This document shows positions 34,413-47,227 of a stretch of DNA of 64,000 nt, one piece after another. Source of the stretch: Apodospora peruviana (lineage: Eukaryota > Ascomycota > Sordariomycetes > Sordariales > Lasiosphaeriaceae); contig JAUEDM010000004.1 of assembly GCA_033439685.1 (NCBI GenBank), forward strand, positions 2,294,001-2,358,000. The letters run 5' to 3'. The notes under the pieces are model-generated. The model saw nothing but the letters and a program-made list of their open reading frames with translations, had not been told where the DNA came from and did no database searches. A program made the position numbers and the translations under genes. The first letter of the stretch is position 1. Each line of letters begins with the position of its first letter.

Positions 34413-34816
34413 ATGTCTTCATACGAGAACACCGCCCAGGGTACTCACGCAAGCCTCAAGCGCGACGAAGACCTCCTCGTCAACAAGAATGCCGCCGGAA
34501 CCACTGGTGGCACTACTCATCAGCCGGGGAGCACCGGCGCATCCATTGGCGAGAAGGCGAAGGGCTTGTTCGCTAAGGGCCATGTAAGTCAACCAAAAAC
34601 CAGTAATGTCAAAGATAACAAGAGTCCTGATGTTTGTTTTCCTTCGCGAAATAGGGCATCGGCGAGAGCTTGAGAGGAAACGCAACCGCGGCAGTCGATA
34701 GCTTTGCAGGCGACAATGAGGCCCAACGGAGGGACGAGGAGCTCGCGGCCAAGGGCACGAGGGAAACGTTGACGGGCCAGTTTGAGAAGAAGGGAACTGC
34801 GAACAAAACTCTGTAA
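34413..34816 (+). CDS. Small hydrophilic protein, possibly stress-related
   Basis: Two exons, 34413-34583 and 34655-34816, with a 71 bp intron (GTAAGT...AATAG), 110 residues. The product is Gly-, Ala- and charged-residue-rich with no Cys, Trp or membrane segment. The core GLFAKGHGIGESLRGNATAAVDSFAGD resembles small fungal proteins with GEAIRGN..AAVD motifs, such as the Ustilago Hmp1-like and CsbD-like group, which I recall only loosely; no function is assigned. Its sequence suggests a soluble, partly disordered protein like those accumulated in stationary phase or stress. The TATA box and AGGGG element upstream support inducible expression. Translation starts in a favourable context (TTACAATGTC). 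Confidence 0.8.
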
Positions 34817-35945
34817 TAAAAGAGAGAGGAGGACGAAGTTCTGGTGTGGAGATGACTGGTTCTGTTTGGCTTTTCTTGTGAGGGTTTGTCTCTCTGCTCT
34901 TTGTCTGGTTTTCCGTTTTGTGAATTTTGTTGATACCTTACCTGTCGGTAGCTGCGACTAGCAGGTTTATATGAATCAGTTGGAGAGTTGTCGTGTTGTT
35001 GGGTGCGTGTACCCCCGTAATTCATGTCTGTGATTGCCTCTCGTCCAAACTCAACTGCTCACTCATGACCTACCTTAGGTACCACTTGAACATTACCTTA
35101 CAACGCTTCTCGTTGCAGAATGCATTGGAGAGTACAAAAAAATTGCGACTTTGGGTTTAAGTTGGTCCACACGGGAAACTGGTCGTCTCGAAATTATACA
35201 GTATTGTGGCATTGCAGATTGATGTCCAGGTCAACGAAATGCAATTGCGCAGCAGTTGAGTCTGGATAGAGGCACGGGCCATATGCGCCCCTCCTTTTTT
35301 TTCCCACTGATTAGCTGATTAGGTGCTGAAGAAGGTGCGGATAAGGCAGGGATGCTAGCGGTTCAGCGCTGGTATTCATCGGGCGCAGCAGCCACTGGGC
35401 ACCTCTTGAGCCATCCAATCCAGATCGAGCAAGCGCCTCAAGCAATTTCATAGAGACATTGCAGCAGGTGAAGCAGCAGCACCTCAGGCTGGTCACAAGT
35501 CTTAGTGTCGCACAATCACAACCAACTTGGAGCAAAACAGAATTCGCCCTGCAACCTTTGCCCTTTCCCATCCATTGCATCCATTATACCCTGTGCTGAA
35601 TATCCTCGAGAAACCTGCGGCCCATCGACCGCCGACTTTTCATCTTATTCTCCTACGATTGATGACCGGCTTTGAGCGCTGAGCCGTTTTCTTTGAGACG
35701 AAACCCACCGTAGACCCGCGATTTCACTCACTCGCCCTCCCTCCTCCCACCTGCCCAATTTTGAGCAGTTGGACCCGCGCCGCGCCCAAGAAATACAACG
35801 TCATTGCTCAACCATCAACCATCGCCATCCATCATCACCCGCCGCCGACAACCACGAGAATAATATAAAAGCAATAACCCGACTTTGCGCTCCATCACGC
35901 GAAACCCTCGATTCCTCGCATAACCCAGCCAAAGCATCCGCCAAG
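34817..35945. promoter_or_regulatory. Upstream region of the PP2A catalytic gene
   Basis: 1.13 kb with no supported gene. From about 35570 on, the strand is markedly C- and T-rich with CCATCC and CCTCCCTCC blocks, suggesting a long 5' leader of the phosphatase transcript. Confidence 0.4.
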
Positions 35946-37328
35946 ATGGATACGAACATGGAGGACGTTGGGCGCACTCCCGCAGAGCTGACATCCACCC
36001 CAGTTGAACCAGCCACCGTGGGGACCTTGGACGGGTGGATTGAGAGCTTGATGAACTGCAAACAGTTGGCCGAGGTGGACGTTCAAAGATTGTGCGAGAA
36101 GGTCCGTTTGCTCCTCTACCCAAAGCCTTTCGCCTTCTTTCCCTGCGAGCGCGGCTGCCGCCCTGTATGCCTGCACCGCTTGGCTAAGCCACTGCCGAGG
36201 CTGGCTGCCAGTCGCGTGCGCTCATGGTGCGAACCAAGCTAACATTTCTATTCTAGGCACGCGAAGTTCTCCAAGACGAGTCCAACGTACAACCAGTGGT
36301 ATGTCTTGAACCTGGACCTAATGATACGCCGTTGGGATTAGCTCACATCGACTCTCCCAGAAATGCCCCGTGACTGTCTGCGGCGATATCCATGGTCAGT
36401 TCCATGACCTGATGGAGCTCTTCAAGATTGGTGGCCCGAATCCCGACACCAACTACCTGTTCATGGGTATGGCAGTTTGCTTCTCCGTCGAATAAAGCTG
36501 GGGCTTTGGGTGCTGATTGTCGTTGTGGTGTAGGGGATTATGTCGATCGCGGTTATTACTCAGTCGAGACCGTCACATTGCTGGTGGCCCTAAAGATTCG
36601 ATACCCGCAGCGCATCACCATCCTTCGCGGCAACCATGAGTCCCGCCAGATCACTCAAGTATACGGCTTTTACGACGAGTGTCTGCGCAAGTACGGCAAC
36701 GCAAACGTGTGGAAGTACTTCACCGACCTGTTCGACTACCTTCCGCTCACCGCCCTCATCGACAACCAGATCTTCTGCCTGCACGGCGGTCTCTCGCCCA
36801 GCATCGATACCCTAGATAACATCCGGGCACTGGACCGGATCCAAGAGGTTCCCCACGAAGGCCCGATGTGCGACCTCTTGTGGTCTGACCCCGATGACCG
36901 ATGCGGATGGGGAATCTCTCCCCGTGGTGCGGGATACACTTTCGGACAGGATATATCCGAGGCTTTCAACCATAACAACGGGCTGACGCTCATTGCCCGA
37001 GCGCATCAACTGGTCATGGAAGGATATAACTGGTCCCAAGACCGTAATGTGGTCACTATATTTTCTGGTAGGCCCCATAATCATGCATCGACTTCGTTGT
37101 TTTTATCGCTAACCGGGCGTGCAGCTCCGAACTACTGTTATAGATGCGGTAACCAGGCTGCCATCATGGAGATCGATGAGCACCTGAAATACACATTGTA
37201 AGCTTGCACTGTCACATACTGGAGGCTGACTTGATTATGCTAACCGCTGGCTTAGCTTGCAATTCGACCCATGCCCTAGGGCTGGCGAACCCATGGTCTC
37301 GAGACGAACACCGGACTACTTCCTGTGA
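35946..37328 (+). CDS. pph-1: Protein phosphatase 2A catalytic subunit
   Basis: Six exons: 35946-36101, 36257-36298 (42 bp), 36361-36466, 36534-37067, 37125-37197 and 37256-37328; introns 155, 62, 67, 57 and 58 bp. The spliced product is 327 residues. PPP-family metal motifs are present in order: GDIHGQ (about 74), GDYVDRG, RGNHESRQ, and later LHGGLSP and the SAPNYCYRCGN block that spans a splice site. The C-terminus is TPDYFL, the conserved tail methylated on the final leucine for holoenzyme assembly, which identifies PP2A rather than PP4 or PP6. It is a Ser/Thr phosphatase controlling cell-cycle, morphology and signalling. The N-terminus is about 15 residues longer than animal PP2A, as in other fungi. 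The gene symbol follows the Neurospora name. Confidence 0.96.
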
Positions 37329-39866
37329 ATGAGAGGCTACTTACTTCGCTTGCATGCATTGCGGAGAATACGGATAGCGATAGTGGCGGGGATCATGATG
37401 ATACATTGCCACAGCCTGGCCGCCGCCAGATTTTGCGGCGGTTTATGGGGCAAAGGGGATGGTTGGGAATACTGTATGGGATCGTGGATGTATCAGCGTA
37501 GAGACCTCCCGCTACTCTCTCAGGGTGAAGTTAGGCCCCTCTACCATGTTTCGCGACAGATGATATAGCAAGTGGTCGGGAACAACAAAAAACCACACGG
37601 GTGGGGCCAATAGATCTAATCCCGTTGAAGTCTTTTGAAGGCCTCCCTGTAGGTTAGACCAGGGATGAGCCGTTCTTTGGCGATCCTTCCGTGTTTGTTA
37701 TTGCTGTTCTTGTGGGTGGGAGAGGGGGACTATTCTGGTATCAAGATGGTGAGAGTTTCGCCAGTCACCAAAGGCAGAAAGGATGAATAATGTCAAGTTC
37801 TATGGTAAGTTCCCGATGAGCACGGTGACTCCCCTGGTGTGTGCCAAAAAAAAAACAATCTCCAGTCGATTTGTGCAGGGACCTCGCAGTTACGTCTCCA
37901 AAACGGCCTTCTTTGGACTTTCTCCTTGCAGGTAACCAGCCATGGAGGTAGGTCTTTTACGGTACCCATCCACACGAGCGTAATGAGGTGCGAGATGAGT
38001 CAACTCTATGCTGTAAAGCGAATGTGATTTAAAGCTCAACCCTGTAACGCAGGACAATAGATCAACGTTGAGAGTTTGATCAGTCATGAACGGTTATATT
38101 TTGGGGTTGGAATGGCTAGAGTGGCATCTCAGTATGTCGTTCTTTTGTCGTTTGTCTGCAATAGCTACCGGGTATATACCTACCTTACTTATTAGCTATA
38201 GTAGTTTAATGGCGCGGATGACGGCTGGGAGACGTCATGTCACCAGGTATGCGTAGCTGCGTTAAGGTTAAGAAAGACTGGATGGATGGATGGCTGAGGA
38301 GGAAGAGGACTTTTAAGTTTTAATCCATCGTTATTAACTCGGTCGACACCTATACGTGTAGACTTTTTAAGGTGACGGTGGATTGGCTCTTCGGCGCCTC
38401 CGCGTAATGGCATCTCCCCTAGGGTCGATCGACGTGATGAGCGAGGCGAAGGGAAGAAAAGTCTTGCTTCATCAGGATTTCACCCTTCCCGGTATGATGA
38501 AGTCTGGTAAGACGTTCTACCCTGATGCGAGACAAAGAAAAAACCCCTGCTAGGTCTTGCAGGCTGTGTGCAGCTACCTCTCTACCTACACGCCTAACTC
38601 TGGTTCGAGTTGATAGAGGTCAAAACGCCGGCGGTGACCGAAGCTAGCGCATAGGACAACAGGTCTATCCCGTGCCCGGTGAACTCAAAAGCAACAACAA
38701 ATGGTTCGTAAAAGACATTGAATAAACAAGGACAAACAGGTTACTCGCTCTTGAATCAGAAAGAGGTGACCACGTTAGCCGCGCCGTTTATCCGCGTTAC
38801 GTTGAAATCAGAATAGTTTGTAATGTCAACACTGGCCAGGTACGTAACCACCAACAGGGATGGATATTTTTAGAACCCGTCGTTGAAATCACCCAGGTGT
38901 TCTGGTAGGACTGATGGTGAGGACGATGGAGCTGAGGGCTGTGCTGATCTCGATACTTATAGCCACCGAGGTTCGTTCCAAATGACCTTTGTGAGGACCC
39001 AGAGGACAGAGCGTTTTAAGGCCCGGCTCGGTATTCTTGCTATTCGATATACCCTCATTCCACGAGCTCTCTGGCCCAATCTCTGGCGCTGGAGCCAGTC
39101 GTCTTTCTGTCTTATCAGTATCTTTCGAAGGTCTGGAGGACTTGACGAGACGGAACAGCGAGAAGAAGAGACAGATGAACACGCGAGAGGCTGAGTAGCA
39201 ATTTGACTTCTTCTGAGTTATCTCCCTCTCTCTCTTTCGCGCTGTATCCCCAGAATTCTTGGGAAAAAGAGCCTGGTGCCACATACGGTACGGTAGCCAC
39301 CTTGTTTTGCTTCTACTGGTGCTGAGCTGGTTGCATGATAGACATGCATCCATAAACCTTAGGCACCTACCTGCCTACACCACCCTCAGGATACCTTCTG
39401 ACATTGCGTCTTTTTTTCGTCAGATTCGCCCAATTTTACAGGTTTGATTGCCTCTTTGGTAACAGACGAGTGCCCGAACATGCCCGGGACCGAGGACCTT
39501 GATATCTGTTGGAGAAACCGACAGAAAACGAATGAACGGACGAACGGCGCCACGAAGCTCGAGAGAGAAACACAGGGGGACAAGGTCGGAAGACCGGTAC
39601 TTGATCTTTCCGTCTACTGTCTATTGTCTTTGAGTCCAGGATTGTGAATAAATACGTGCTCAAGTCCAGTCCAGTCCGCTCGCTCGCTCGCTCGCCTACG
39701 CCGGGCCCCCTTTTGACATTCTTGCGTCCATTATGTAAACGAAAAACACACCGAGTCCTGGTTATTATTTCTCAGGGGTTGTTTCTCTTCGCTTTCTCTT
39801 TCTTCCTCCATCCCATCCTCCTGGGTTGAGCCCCAGTTGGTGTGGAAAGGGAAATACAATATTACC
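37329..39866. other. 2.5 kb gap without a supported gene
   Basis: Downstream UTR of the phosphatase followed by noncoding DNA. Short frames, including 38883-39194 and 38889-39353, show no recognisable features. Small repeats include GGATGGATGGATGG near 38278 and CGCTCGCTCGCTCGCTCG near 39677. A CT-rich block before 39867 looks like a 5' leader. Confidence 0.4.
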
Positions 39867-41465
39867 ATGTCGAACTACACAGCTCCCGCCGCTCCGACGG
39901 TAACACCGGCGGCTCCGGCGGCCCCCAATGGCCCGGTATGTTTGACGATCATCTCTTCATCCTTCGGAACCCCGTCGTCTAGCAGGGAAGTGCGGTGCTG
40001 CCGAAGACATTGTTGACTGACAATATCATGGCCTTCAAGCCCCAACCACAAGGCCCCCCCTATCTGCCACAAACAGCCGTTCTGGGTGGGCATCCCACGG
40101 TAGACCTCGACGTCCCCGTATCGGCCGTCTTCTTGTGTCTCTTCACCGCCGGAGCGGCCTTCAACATGATCGTCTTCCAGATCAACCTACGACACGGGTA
40201 CAAGTTCCTCTTTTCCGTTCTGCTGTTCGGCTTCTGCATGGCGCGGATCCTCGCTCTGGCGACACGTATCGCCTGGGCGACGGATCCTGAGGACGTCAAC
40301 GTGGCCATCGCGTCGCAGATTTTCACGGCCGCCGGCGTCATGCTGCTGTTCGTGACCAATCTCATCTTCACCCAGCGCATCATCCGCGCCTACCATCCCT
40401 TCTTCGGCTGGAACCCGGCCGCAAGCCGGCTGTTCAAGGTTCTGTTTCTGTCCATCGTCGCCATCCTGATCGCCGTGGTCACCGCTACCGTGCACAGCTT
40501 CTTCACGCTCGACCCCGACGCCCGCCGCACCGACCGCGACATCCAGCTGTTCTGCGGCACCTACCTCGCCGTGGTGGCCTTCTTGCCCATCCCGCTCCTC
40601 GTCGTCGCGGCGCTGATTCCGCGGCGCACGCGCATCGACAAGTTCGGCCAGGGGCATTTCAGCACCAAGTTCGCACTGCTCACCTTCACAGCCATGCTGC
40701 TCGCCACCGGAGCCGTCTTCCGCGCCACCACCGCGTATTACAGCCGTCCGATCAGAAACCCTGCGTGGTTTCACTCCAAAGCATGCTACTACTGCTTCAA
40801 CTTCGGCATCGAGCTGCTGGTCGTGTATATATACGCGCTGTCGCGGTTTGACAAGCGCTTCCACGTGCCCGACGGTAGTTCGGCTCCGGGACACTACTCG
40901 TGCTCCGAGGATGACCGAGGCATGACGACGCCGGAGAGGTCGTCCGCCACCACGCGGCCGTTGTCGTCGTCGTCGTCGGCTGTTTCGGTTAGATCATCAC
41001 AGCGTACTACGGGACCACGGGGTAGTACCGGGATGAACAGCTTGGCAGATTTTGAGAAGCCGTCTGCGGCGTATCTTTACAACAGCAACAAGGATTCGAG
41101 GAGATCGTCGGTTCCGACGTACCTTTATAGTAACAAGAGAGCGTCGGGTTCGTCAGAGAAGTCGAAGCGTAGGTCGATCGGGATTTTACCAATGACCACC
41201 AAGAAGAGCGCGGAGAGACCCCGGAGCGCGCCGTGGAGCGTGACGAGCATACATGAAGAGCCGCCGAGTGATACCCAGAGCCTGATCATGGAGGAAGATA
41301 TGGAGTGGGTGGCTAGGGCGATGGTAAGTCTTACAATTCCTTTTTTCCCCCTTATATGGGGACTGGGACCAGAGCGCCAATATTGATTCTGTTCTTATCA
41401 ACCAGCGAGAACTCTACGGTGATGATGACGAGGCAGAGAGCAGTCACGGAGCAGAGGCCACGTAG
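39867..41465 (+). CDS. Seven-helix fungal membrane protein of unknown function
   Basis: Three exons: 39867-39935, 39983-41323 and 41406-41465 (introns 47 and 82 bp), about 489 residues. After a Pro/Ala-rich start, GGHPTVDLDVPVSAVF leads into seven hydrophobic segments between about residues 55 and 310 (for example FLFSVLLFGFCMARILALATRIAW and LFKVLFLSIVAILIAVVTATVH), then a Ser/Arg-rich cytoplasmic tail of about 170 residues with a run of serines at 40963-40980. The layout and the PTVDLDVP motif fit an ascomycete-specific DUF3112-type family as I recall it; a receptor-like role is only suggested by topology. The tail repeats AYLYNSNK/TYLYSNKR. Tandem acceptors at 39982 and 39985 could add or drop one Gln. 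Confidence 0.82.
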
Positions 41466-41658
41466 ACAACAGCAGAAGCAGTGAAGGATACTAGTTGAAA
41501 ATTTATTTCTTGTTGAGGGTGTAGAAGATGAAATGATCATGGTATGTTATTGCTCTGAAACATGGAAAGAAGGAAAAAGGAATGGAAGCTATCATACATA
41601 GGAAGTGGGTATGGGGTTTTTTATTTTATTTCTCCTGTTTTATCTCTCTTTGTTTTCC

Positions 41659-41674
41659 TTTTTTTTTTTTTTTT
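41659..41674. repeat. T16 homopolymer
   Basis: Sixteen consecutive T residues in the 3' region of the seven-helix protein gene. Confidence 0.9.
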
Positions 41675-42072
41675 GGCCACATAGATACCTACCTACCTTA
41701 CCTCGTGACGAGTATTTCATGTTTTAGGATGTCGTGGTGGCAGTAGCTATAATAATAAATAAACATCCAAGACAGTGTAATAGGGGTTAGGACTGTTCCT
41801 TTCCCACTTTTTCCACCCATTTCCCCCTATCTCTCTCACCCATCCCTCGCACCCGTGGTGCACAACCGCGCCTAGGTCCTCCTGATTGTCGGTCCAACTT
41901 AATTACCGATTTTAACCAGCCTGTATGGTCATTTTACCAATCTAGATCGATTGTCAACTCAACAACTACTTACCCAAGCGTGCCATGGTACCTTCCCTAG
42001 CAAAAGGGTCCACTGCAAGAATGGACACGATACTCTTCCTGAACCATGGATACCACCAGTATCATCCCGACC

Positions 42073-42100
42073 GCCTGCCTGCCTGCCTGCCTGCCTGCCT
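42073..42100. repeat. (GCCT)7 tetranucleotide repeat
   Basis: Seven perfect GCCT units in noncoding DNA. Confidence 0.9.
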
Positions 42101-43233
42101 GCCCGTTCCTGAAGAAAAAGCTGGAGCAGTTTCTCACTTGTCCTCGGCAAGACTCGATCAACTCTTAGTACATCGCACATATAACTTAGGTACATTTCTC
42201 CTTTAGGCAAGACCGAGCAACAACATCACTATCTCCTTAGCAAAGGCATCCCTAAACGAGACAAATCCTCGATATTGCTCTCAGAGGCCCCCACCCCCAC
42301 CACCAATTTATATTTGTATTTTCAAATACAACTTATGATTATTATTCTCTGTGGCAACTGCAATGCATCATCCATTATGTACTTAATTTATTTATCATCC
42401 AATGTCAAGTACCGTGCCCAGGTGTCGTCTTGAGGAACAGAGGCCTCGGATACAAGATGATCTCCATCGACATCATGCGGCTGAAACACCGACACCCACA
42501 CATAGATACTTACGGTAGTTTACTCGACAACAAACGCTCGCAACGACGACCCCTTCCTGGCCCGCCCCCTGCCCTGCCCTGTCCTGGCCGGTGTGGTCAG
42601 ATCATCCCGTCCGGCTCGTAAAGAGAGAATCGAAATCGCGGGGTATGTAAACAGCATAGAGAGATCCAAATCGTGGCAGTGCGATTTTGCCATGTTGCAC
42701 ACAGACACATCTTCATAGATAAACCTCTACCGATCTGTGAATCTCTGCGGGAAGTTGTGGGTCAAGTTTATGCCTTACCTTATTTCTACCTTACCTTACC
42801 CCTATCCGGTAGATTGACAGATAGACAGATAGATAGATCGTGGGGCGCGTGCGAGCGAGCGTGAACCAGAACAGGCTGTATTTCGATCGACTTTCCCCAG
42901 GATTTGAGTATGTAGGCGGGTTGGCTCAGCCACGATCTTGCTCGATCACGATTGCCATCATACGGATGGATAGCCTCTGAGGTGTAATCGAAGCCACGCG
43001 ACTCGCTGCAAGCAGCCCCGGAGATTTGTAGATAGAGTTTGGGATCTGGTATGATGGGCTCCCGGCTGAGCGCGGCTCCCGGATCTACATAGACCAACGA
43101 GATGGGTGACTCGCATGCCCGCGTAAACCCTACTACTACTGCTATTCATCTGCCTTGTTATGCTCTTCCCTCAAGAAGCTGCCCCAACCGCGTCAAAAGA
43201 CGACCATTTTCAAATCCGTTCCTCCCCACCACA

Positions 43234-43263
43234 GAGCGGGAGCGGGAGCGGGAGCGGGAGCGG
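43234..43263. repeat. (GAGCGG)5 hexanucleotide repeat
   Basis: Five perfect GAGCGG units in noncoding DNA. In one frame it would code for Glu-Arg and in another Gly-Ala, but no gene is supported. Confidence 0.9.
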
Positions 43264-44950
43264 ACTGGGAATTCGGAAGCGCAGGGCTCCATTCAGCACG
43301 GGAAGGAGAGATGCTTCGCTGCGCGATGCGATGCGATCTTGGAGCGTAGCACTCGCAAGAGTGACCCATCGGTGAGCATAAACGTTAGCGTCTGGGTCGA
43401 GATAACGGGCAATTGGGTAGGTAGTTTCATGGGTTGCCTATCTTTAGATACATCGTAGCAGTGGCTACGCTCTGTGTCTAAAGGGCTGCAAAGGCAGATG
43501 TACGGCGTTTGCGATCTTGCCGCAATGTCGTTGTGTATCAGACTGGGGGGTAGAATGATACGTTGGTATAAGCTTAGGGTGGACTCTTCGTAGTGGTATC
43601 CAAAGCTGCGAGTCTGTGACACCGACTTGACAAGGACCCCGAGATCGCTACCGCCATCTCGTGGCGTTTTGGGGAAGAGAAGGGTTGCGAGCAAAGAGGG
43701 AAGGAGGTGTGGTTCTTGATGGTATGGGGTTGGACTGTTGCATAAACAACCACTTGGCTGCTTGGAGCGGTCGACTGGATGTGCGGGCTTGTCCTCGCCG
43801 CATGAATAAACTTGTCGATGTGCAACCCACCTGAAAGTGAGACCCCTGATGGCACTGGCCATTGCGAGCACAGATAATGTCCAAAGAGCAAAATCATAAC
43901 TGCCCGAACATATCGACTAGGGATGCATTCGTTATGCCGCACACTACAGGAGTAGTTGAGTGCGTAGTGTCCGGTTTCATCGATGGCCGACATCCTAGGT
44001 GCGCTGATATCTTATCCGACTTTGATCTGTCTGCCAGGCCCATGATGGACTGAGTGACAACGGGGAATAAAGTGAAGCCCGCCCATCATTCAAGACGGAC
44101 TGGTAGCCTTGACGTCGCAAACGAAACGTCTCTGATCTGCATCTCATCAACGTGGTTTTCAACAGATGGTCGGGATGGAGCACTTCCACACTCAAACATC
44201 CTGTGGTCGTCGACAGAAACCAGAGAGGGAAACGGGATGCCACCACGATGCCGGAGCGTGTAGGGTATGCGCGGCAAATCGGCCAAGCGCAGACGCGGTC
44301 GGTCAGGGCAAGAATTGCGCACTTTCTGCACGAGGGTCTGAGCGAGACTGACTGTCAAGATGGTGGTAATGACGGGTGCTGCGGAGAGTGCGGTTCGGTA
44401 ATCGAGGGTGTCACCACGGGCAGTCTAGCAGACAGATACAAGTGTGTGTGGTAAGCCGTCTCCGTGGTGTAGGTACCTTACCTTCCAGGTTATCCGGCCA
44501 TGATAATTTGTGGTTTTGGCGGCTGCAATCCCAAGAATAACGCCTCCGTGCGCGCGGGTTGACTCCAAGAATAGGCGAGCCGATCGGATGTCGACGGCTG
44601 ATAGACGAGCCAACCGCTTCAATCAGCAAGACATCTGCCGTCATACCGAGCAGGTCGCGCTCCCTCGTCCACTAGACTGCTCTGTCGAGAAATCAGAAGC
44701 GCTTATTTAATTTGCACTTGCAGCTTGCAGTTGCAGCTTCTCTTGCCTCTTTTCCTGATGGTAACGAGTGTTGGCCATCCCGCAACTGCAGAATGCCATA
44801 GCGTGAAATCTGTCAGCGTTGTCTTGGATGTGGAGAGAAGCGATGACGGCGGCCGTTTGTTTTAAAGTTTGAGGGAGAAACATCGTGTTCACCGCCAGAC
44901 AAGTGGAAGCTGGGGAAGACGGGATCGAACGAAAATAAAATCCACTTGTC

Positions 44951-45193
44951 TCAAACACTCGAAACGGGCGATGGATTGTCGGGTTTCGTGCTCTCAGACT
45001 CGGGTAGTTCCCCCGCGCCGCCAATTGGACCCGACATACGTGCACTTTCCTGATGGGGCGCTAGCACCGGGCTAGGCACCCTGGTCCGGGAAAGAAACAA
45101 GTGCATCCAAGCCTCTGCAAGAGATGCTGAAGCGACATTGGCCGCCTTTGCGTCGGCCAACGACAACGAGTCCTGCTCGTCTTCCTGAAGCAT
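44951..45193 (-). CDS. Possible small protein, unrecognised
   Basis: An 80-codon frame beginning MLQEDEQDSLSLADAKAANV is acidic then Ala/Ser/Pro-rich, more protein-like than its neighbours. The ATG directly follows GATGGCAG, so it may instead be an internal exon. No family is recognised, and no downstream or upstream exon could be linked with confidence. Could be chance. Confidence 0.15.
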   Translation of the reverse strand: MLQEDEQDSLSLADAKAANVASASLAEAWMHLFLSRTRVPSPVLAPHQESARMSGPIGGAGELPESESTKPDNPSPVSSV

Positions 45194-47227
45194 CTGCCAT
45201 CTGATAGCAGCGGTCGCGATTTATGGTCAATATCTTCGTACACGGTAAAAAAGCGTCAAAACAACAGTCTGAACCGGGTCTTCACGACAAAACTGAAGCC
45301 TTTCCAGGCTCGGGATATAAAAATGGTTTTTAGCAAAGCCACACGTCTGAGCGCGCGATTGTTGGCAATCCTTGAGCCTCGATATCAACAATATTGGTGC
45401 CACTCATTTGCTCCTTTTGCTACAAGTTTTGGGCATGGGAACCGGAGCATTACAAAGTTGTTTCGATCGTGTTTGTTTCCTTGTCTCCTTTTATCTGCGG
45501 ACCGCTGCACCTGTCAATACTGTAGCGTCTACCACGGTTCCCAGACCTTTTGGCCCGGCCCAGGCGTTTGTTAGTGCGCAGTCCCGAACTCAATTCCTTA
45601 GGTCGATAAGGTTTTGACATCTACTGGATCACTTCAGTCTGGTTGGAGATAGTCTCTCGGAATCCTGGGTTCTGTGTGCTTGGTTAGGGAATGGACAAAG
45701 CATTGTTTTCGCATGGGCGCCGTTAATGATCCAAAGATGATAGCACAATGCCGTCAGGCTTAACTGATCTGCCACGAGCCACGCTGCTTTTTCATCTTTC
45801 GTCCAGAGCGGCGCCGTCTGCAGTGCCTCCCCCGCAGATCCAATCTGGTGGACTCTTTGGTTGAGACGTCTGTTATCTTGAATGGGATCCGTCGTGTGGT
45901 TTAAGAGTCTTCTCCTTCCTTTTGTTGCGGTGATGCTCGCTCGAATAAAGTTGTCCGATGAGAGAGGTCTTGCCAAGGCCCGGAACAACAGGGTCAGTGA
46001 GAAGCAGGGCAGGGGTCTTTTTGCGGAAAAAAGGGCCGCCCTAATCCTAAATCAGCATGCAGGTACAAGGTACAAACTATCCGCAATCTCAAGCGAAATT
46101 GGACCACCGCACCTTGCGCGATCCACAGCCAGCCGTCTGCTGTCAAGCGGTCGAGGTCGCAGGGCAGGCATGCCCAGGGCTGCTCACCTTGAATTCTTCA
46201 TTCGACTCGTTCCAACTCTTCCTCTTCCCGTCCCTCGGAGGCGCGACACCTCACCACATTCACACCCGAGCCCGGCCTCACGATCTACACACCCTCAGAA
46301 TAGATTTCTTTTCTCTTGTTTCGTGCCGTTCTTTACTCAACGCTCCTTTATCGTCTGGTGGGTGAACTCGGTCCTCTCTTTGGCCTGTTCCTGCAACCTG
46401 CATACTCACTACTGCAGTGTACAGTCACTCGCGTCTCTACTCTGCTCTGGCTGCTGGACTTCCATAGGTCGCAGGTTTCTGTCCTGTCGTTGTCAAACCT
46501 GCATTTTGCCAACCACCTCGCCCGCACCTCCCCCAAATTCTGCCTTCTCTACACTCCACCACCAGCACGGCTATCTGTACTTGGCAGAACGCTCTGCACT
46601 TGCCACTGCAACCGACAAGAGTGACCCAGAGTGGCCGGCCTCGACCATCCCTTCTGCTCTGGGCCTTGCCTTCCCCAACTGCTGCCGTTCCTTTTCCATA
46701 TATGCTGCGGGACCCGACCCAGCCACTCGTCACCACAACATCTGTTTGACATCGCCCATACTCGCGACCCAGACCGTAACCACCTACAATTCCTTCGGAT
46801 CCGTTGCCGACTCGTTCGACGCCGCACCAAGATTTTGGTTAGGGACTAAGCACGCCCAATATCACCCAAGCAAGGACCCTATTAACCCGCCAAAACAACA
46901 CAAGCCTCGAGACACCGAGCTGTCACCGATTCTGTTGCCTGGTTCCACTCGACACGGCCCAACTCGACGACGGGCTGGATGATGAGATAGGATAAGGCTT
47001 GCCGACAATCATGAATTCGAAACTACAGTAACACAGTAACCGCACGCGAATTCCCGGTCCTCGTTGACTTGGGGGTACGACACGACACGACTACAAGAGC
47101 CAAAACCCAACCTCCAGCTTTCAGCAAACGGTCAATTGGTCCGCCATTGTCTCTGAGAAGGGCAAGGTGTGCTCAGCTAAACGCCCAGTCTATCTGGCTC
47201 TCGTCGTTGTCGACGGCGTCCACCGTA

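Larger units (their letters stand above)
41466..47227. other. 5.8 kb gene-poor interval
   Basis: Largest gap in the window. Candidates such as 45882-46982 (+) and 43293-43871 (-) are open by chance: they are Ser/Arg/Pro-rich without motifs. A possible small gene at 44951-45193 (-) is noted separately. Several simple repeats and many ACCTTACC words occur. From about 46190 to 46850 the strand is CT-rich, probably a long leader for the SH3 gene downstream. Confidence 0.4.

Noticed and set aside
40187..40894. 235-codon minus-strand frame
   Set aside because: Antisense shadow of the seven-helix protein exon, produced by its codon bias.
45882..46982. 366-codon open frame on the plus strand
   Set aside because: Ser/Arg/Pro-rich without motifs, overlaps a CT-rich leader and other open frames; looks like open-by-chance sequence.
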